64,000 nucleotides of DNA from positions 32,532,616-32,596,615 of the forward strand of contig OY744616.1 of NCBI GenBank assembly GCA_963556255.1, in the 5' to 3' direction. Shown one piece after another: positions 59,826 through 64,000 of this stretch. Position 1 is the stretch's first letter; each line of letters starts with the position of its first letter. The notes beneath the pieces are model-generated. The model was not told the origin of the DNA and searched no databases. It worked only from the letters and a program-made list of their open reading frames with translations. The DNA is from Allolobophora icterica (lineage: Eukaryota; Annelida; Clitellata; Crassiclitellata; Lumbricidae). The position numbers and the translations under genes were made by a program.

Positions 59826-62800
59826 ACAAAATCTGTGATCAGGTCAGTGATGCTGTTTTGGATGCTCACCTCAGTCAGAACCCAAATGCCAAAGTTGCCT
59901 GTGGTTTGTATTCAAAATGTTTATTATTAATTGGGGTACTATTACCATTACATGGTACAAGTAGTGATAGTAACTGTTACATCTTTAAGATTTACAGATA
60001 ATAGGATCCCTTTCTGTTGCAAGAGATTACTGTTGTGGAATTTTCTTCAGGAAATTAATTCTGACTTTCAGCTAGATTTGATACACCAGTGGTTGATGCA
60101 GTGTGCATTTGGATCTCCATAAACTTAAAGGATGCCTGCAAAAATTACCTACTTTTAAAACCCTTCCTCCTCTTGTCCGCATTTGAGATTACCTTCTTCC
60201 TATCTACCCCTTGTGAATGTCCACACTCCAACAGAGTATTATGACCTAGGATAGGCAGTCTGTTGATTATTACATCCAGCAATAATATTCAAACTGTATT
60301 GAGTAGAGATAATCTGACTTAACTCACTGAAGTTGGTGTTTAACACTTTAATGACTCACTTCTTCTCTCTCCTCCGTCAGGCGTGCACCGACGATGAGGC
60401 CTCAACATGACGTCTTCAAATTGTTCTAGCCCTGATTTTATCAATGGCATCCCTCATAGACTGTGCCTTCGGGTCCTCCTTTTAGCGACTCACTAGAGTG
60501 CACTGAATGTGAAGGGGAAATGCAGCTCATCGTTAAAGTGTTAAGACACAGGCTTTACTAGAATAACTAAAGTCTTTGTGTGGACATTTATTTCGCAGTG
60601 ATTTCTTAATCTTTTTGTTTATTTAGTAGATTATTTATTTAATAAAAAATAGTTTTTTGTATCTTGTGTATAGAAACTGCTGCGAAAACTAGAATGGTAT
60701 TGCTTCTGGGTGAGATCACATCGAAGGCACAGGTTGACTACCAAAAGGTTGTGAGAGATGCACCCAGATGCGTTGGCTACGATGATTCCTCTAAAGGTCG
60801 GTGACATATGCCAATTTTACATTTCCTTTAACTACTTTAATAATGGTTCTGTGTGTTCTATTTCGTCATCTGTTTATACTGCAAAATGTTCAACATTTCA
60901 AGGTTGCACGGGCAGGGCAGTTTTAGTATAACAATCATCAACCATCCAGAGTTTTTAAACTTTTATATAGAGTAAGATTTGAAAACAGGGAGATTTAGCA
61001 ATGCATGCATATTTAATGCATCAACAATACTTTTGATATCCTTTTTTAGGATTTGACTGCAAAACGTATCTGTCGGCTTTGGAGGAACAGTCGCCAGACA
61101 TAGCACAGGGTGTGCACCTTGGTAGAGATGAAGAAGACATTGGGGCAGGAGATCAGAGAATTATGTTTGGATATGCCTCTGATGAGACTGAGGAATGCAT
61201 GCCACTGACTGTTGTTCTGGCACATCAGCTCAATGCTAAGCTGGCAGAACTGAGGAGGAATGGAGGCCTTCCATGGGCATGCCCTGATTCTAAGACACAG
61301 GTTGGTGAGTTTGGTCTGTTGCTGTAGAACCAGTTCTTTTTCGAGCCATGATGATTAAATATTTTGTTGAAAATTGGTAACTAACTCTGAAGGAAATTTA
61401 TGGGTAAACTAGCTGTAACCCGTGAAAAATCACGGTATATAAAAAACAATTATTATTGCAGTGATAACAATAACGTCATATTATAGGCCTATAGCCGTCG
61501 TCAAGACAACTGTCGCCAAGGCGGCAGTATAGTGACGTCACAATAGGGTTTGTTACGGGACGGACAGACAGACAGACAGACAGACGTACAACGGTTATTA
61601 TGTAAGTTAATGAGGATCAAGATTATGAAAAATAATGCGATTAACATATGCGAGATCATCATGGATCAGCTGGAAAATGGCCTTTTTCATAAGACCACGA
61701 ATATTGATTTTTGTGCCTTAATGCATCTGCAGTTCGAACTCACTGTACTACAAGCTGTATCATGCCACATGATGCATTAAACCAAATTCAGGTACTAACG
61801 CATCGGGTAGGGACAGTTGAATTTTTCATGCGATTTCCTGGTAAAGGATAATTTATGATTTTGTAAAAAAAATGCATGAATTTTGAACCAAACGTTCTGA
61901 GATTTTAGCCTGATTTCCTTAAGAAAATGTTAATAAGTCCGATCCCAACAAATGGTCCGGCCCCTTTCCTTGGCCAGGGAACATGTGATAGTACTATATG
62001 ATAAATACATAGGCCAGACAATGATTGACTTTGGCATTCACCCTTATCAGTTCTATATAATGTGATACATAAAGTTTATCCATATGTAATTAGTTTCAAA
62101 TCGTTTTAACTGTTTCAGGTTACCGGTGAATATCGGATGCTCAAAGGCACTGGTATTCCACTTCGAGTGCATACTGTTGTCATCCCAATCAAACATTCAG
62201 ATGACGTGACCGTCGAAAAGATCCAGAATGATCTCATGGAAAAGATGATGAAAGTTGTCATTCCGTCAAAGTACCTCGATGATCAAACCATTTACCATTT
62301 GAACCCATCTGGAAAATTTGTCATTGGTGGGCCACAGGTGAGACTTCTTTTTTGACTACACATAAAAGTTTACTACATTAGTTTTAAATAATTATATTCT
62401 TTTAAGTCAGATTTCTGCATAGTTTGTACTTGTTCTGGTTTCAGCCATTGGTTATCACCTGAAACTTCAATTCCTCATTAACTCTTAGGGAGTTTTGTAG
62501 TGGTTTTTGTCGTTCATGTACTTTTGATGAAGTGAAAGCCACGATTTTGGTTGAAATGTTGGAAAACATAAATTGGCAGTGTCCCTCGCTTTTCTTTATG
62601 TAACTGCTATTTTAAAGGACTTATTTTCTCTATCAGTTTTTGTCTACGTTTATATCAGCGATAAGTAAAATGCATCATTTCCGTTACATGGGTGAAGATT
62701 CTGATATAAGGGATCGTCCATTGAGGACGTCCGCAATGAGGGGTCATCCCAATGGGGAGGATGGGTTATGACCAGTGCGATTGTCTGTATGTAAATTTGA

Positions 62801-63642
62801 TACATAGTTGTTTTACTACAACCTGTACCTAAAACACCAACTTCAGTCAGAGATGGCAGACAGTCTGTACTGCATTGGTTCGTCATATTCTGTTGCTCAC
62901 AGCTCAGTAAACATTTCCTGTTTCAGTCTTAGTATCTTACTTAGCATAAATCCATCACTGGGCTGCATTGTGGACTTTTCTAGGAGAAGCCAAAGAACTT
63001 ACACTTGTACCAATGTGCCACAGCTTATAATGTGGGTCAGAATAGGTATTAAGAGTCTATAGTGGAATACTATTTGAGGGAGAGTGGTTCTCTCTGGCCT
63101 GTAGTATTGCTGGATTCCTGCAAAGACCCTTACAAGTATACAATAATTAGGGCACTAAGACCCTAATTAATAGTCCCATTTTTGGTCTTGGCCTGTCAAA
63201 GCACCCAACCCCTTGTGCAGCCTTGGAAGAGCAAAAGGTTAATTTAGGTCTTAGTATTCTATTGCAATGTCCAGTCAGCAGAACAACATTAGTAATGCCT
63301 GCTGCAAAGGGAAGGGAGGGTAAGGCCAAATGCGCACAGGGGGAGAGGTTCAAAGTAGGTAATTTTTGCAGAAGTTCTTTATGGATGACTCCTAACTGTG
63401 AGCTTCAAAACGTCTAGCTAGCTGGTAGACTTGTTACAATGAGTGCATTATTTTTAAAGGGTGATGTTGGTCCTATGGGCCAGAAAATGATTGTGGATAC
63501 CTACAGTGGATGGGGAGCTCATGGAGGTGGTGCCTTCTCTGGAAAAGATTTCTCAAAGGCGGACCGCTCAGCTGCATACGCTGTTCGCTGGATGACAAAA
63601 TCTTTGGTGAAGGCAGGACTGTGCAAGACAGTTCTTGTTCAG
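59826..63642 (+). CDS. MAT: Divergent S-adenosylmethionine synthetase (MAT), partial
   Basis: Exons 59,826-59,903, 60,674-60,796, 61,050-61,300, 62,119-62,337 and 63,460-63,642 join in phase and give about 284 residues that align through the MAT family: [94 protein letters not shown] makes S-adenosylmethionine from methionine and ATP. The conserved exon with SES..EGHP (a catalytic His) is not in the expected place upstream, and the C-terminal exons lie past the window edge. Odd changes: GAGDQG reads GAGDQR (Arg codon 61,157-61,159). The Arg of the GDAGLTGRK loop (human R264, E. coli R244) is Gln (CAG, 63,481-63,483). LRPDSK reads ACPDSK. Two residues are missing near [10 protein letters not shown]. 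It looks like a fast-evolving paralogue, a pseudoenzyme or an early pseudogene. No frame break is seen. Confidence 0.85.
60340..60544. mobile_element. TTAA-flanked MITE (piggyBac-like) in MAT intron
   Basis: The core at 60,344-60,540 starts CACTTTAATGA and ends TCGTTAAAGTG, between TTAA on both sides (60,340-60,343 and 60,541-60,544). It shares ends and the GAGCTGCAT word with the 63-bp copies at 25,548 and 31,474 but carries extra interior sequence. Confidence 0.75.
61425..61600. repeat. Intronic repeat with (GACA)n
   Basis: GCTGTAACCCGTGAAAAATC precedes GTCGCCAAGGCGGCAGT and ACGGGACGGACAGACAGACAG. The composition differs from surrounding intron and looks like a dispersed repeat. No termini are assigned. 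Confidence 0.4.
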
Positions 63643-64000
63643 GTGAGTAAATATCTGAGCAGGTGCTCAGATTAGTTTTGTTTTACTAATAGTCGTATAT
63701 GTGCTCTGAAACGGACTTGTTTAGCTGAATTAGATAGCCATATGGGCAGTGCTTTTGTGAGGTTCACTTACAGGCACTATGTTCAGTGTGACCTAGACTG
63801 TTGCAATACTTACATACATGTGTGTTGGTGTTGCTTAGAATACTTTAATTGAAGAATGGAATGACAAAGGAGAACTCTCTAAATTTCTACTGAACTGTTC
63901 CTCGCCTTTTAAAGATTGTGTTTTAATTACAGTCATATATAATGCTTAAATTACTTGCCTTGAAGCATTGGACAACAGAACCTTTACTTAAATGAATCCC
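63643..64000. other. Intron of MAT gene to window edge
   Basis: Follows the GTGAGT donor at 63,643. No further MAT exon (SYAIGV, PLS, FDLRPG) is seen before the end. Confidence 0.6.

Noticed and set aside
61550..61780. Exon between MAT exons 4 and 5
   Set aside because: The ORF begins inside a GACA repeat, has no MAT similarity, and the flanking MAT exons already join in phase without it.

Overview
The window is nuclear DNA from an animal. Conserved proteins appear only as short exons bounded by GT/AG splice sites with consistent phases. The DNA between them is packed with microsatellites, minisatellites, SINE, LINE and small DNA-transposon debris. The mixture (tRNA-headed SINEs sharing a tail with a non-LTR LINE, many hAT-type miniature elements, long pure trinucleotide runs) looks lophotrochozoan, most likely mollusc and perhaps gastropod. 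The species cannot be fixed from sequence alone.

Positions 1 to about 41,300 hold no gene I can support. They carry two non-LTR retrotransposon remnants (2,990-4,440 and 19,563-20,640), SINEs, very long microsatellites (AC, GT, GAT, CAG, CATC, a pure 75-unit ACC run), minisatellites (30, 74, about 58, about 27 and 297 bp units), a long inverted repeat, TTAA-flanked miniature elements and a swarm of hAT-type elements whose ends and 8-bp target duplications can be read directly.

Positions 41,384 to the end hold four blocks of real exons, all on the plus strand: (1) five 5' exons of a mitochondrial NIPSNAP gene, 41,384-44,442, whose 3' half is not found; (2) six exons of a tankyrase-type protein with SAM and PARP domains, 49,165-53,203, with an intact H-Y-E triad and zinc site but no ankyrin exons in the window; (3) five phase-consistent exons, 54,070-58,397, encoding 217 residues I do not recognise; (4) five exons of a divergent S-adenosylmethionine synthetase, 59,826-63,642, lacking its conserved first exon and running off the 3' edge, with a catalytic arginine replaced by glutamine. 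A diverged direct duplication of 2-2.7 kb flanks the NIPSNAP exons, and its two copies give empty sites for two hAT insertions.

The most interesting possibility is that blocks 2-4 are not separate broken genes. An in-frame donor lies inside the last PARP exon, and the phases match from there through the unknown exons into MAT exon 2. A PARP-linker-MAT-like chimeric transcript, or a linker-MAT one, can therefore be written without a frame break. This is inference; misassembly or gene decay would explain the same facts, and RNA data would decide.
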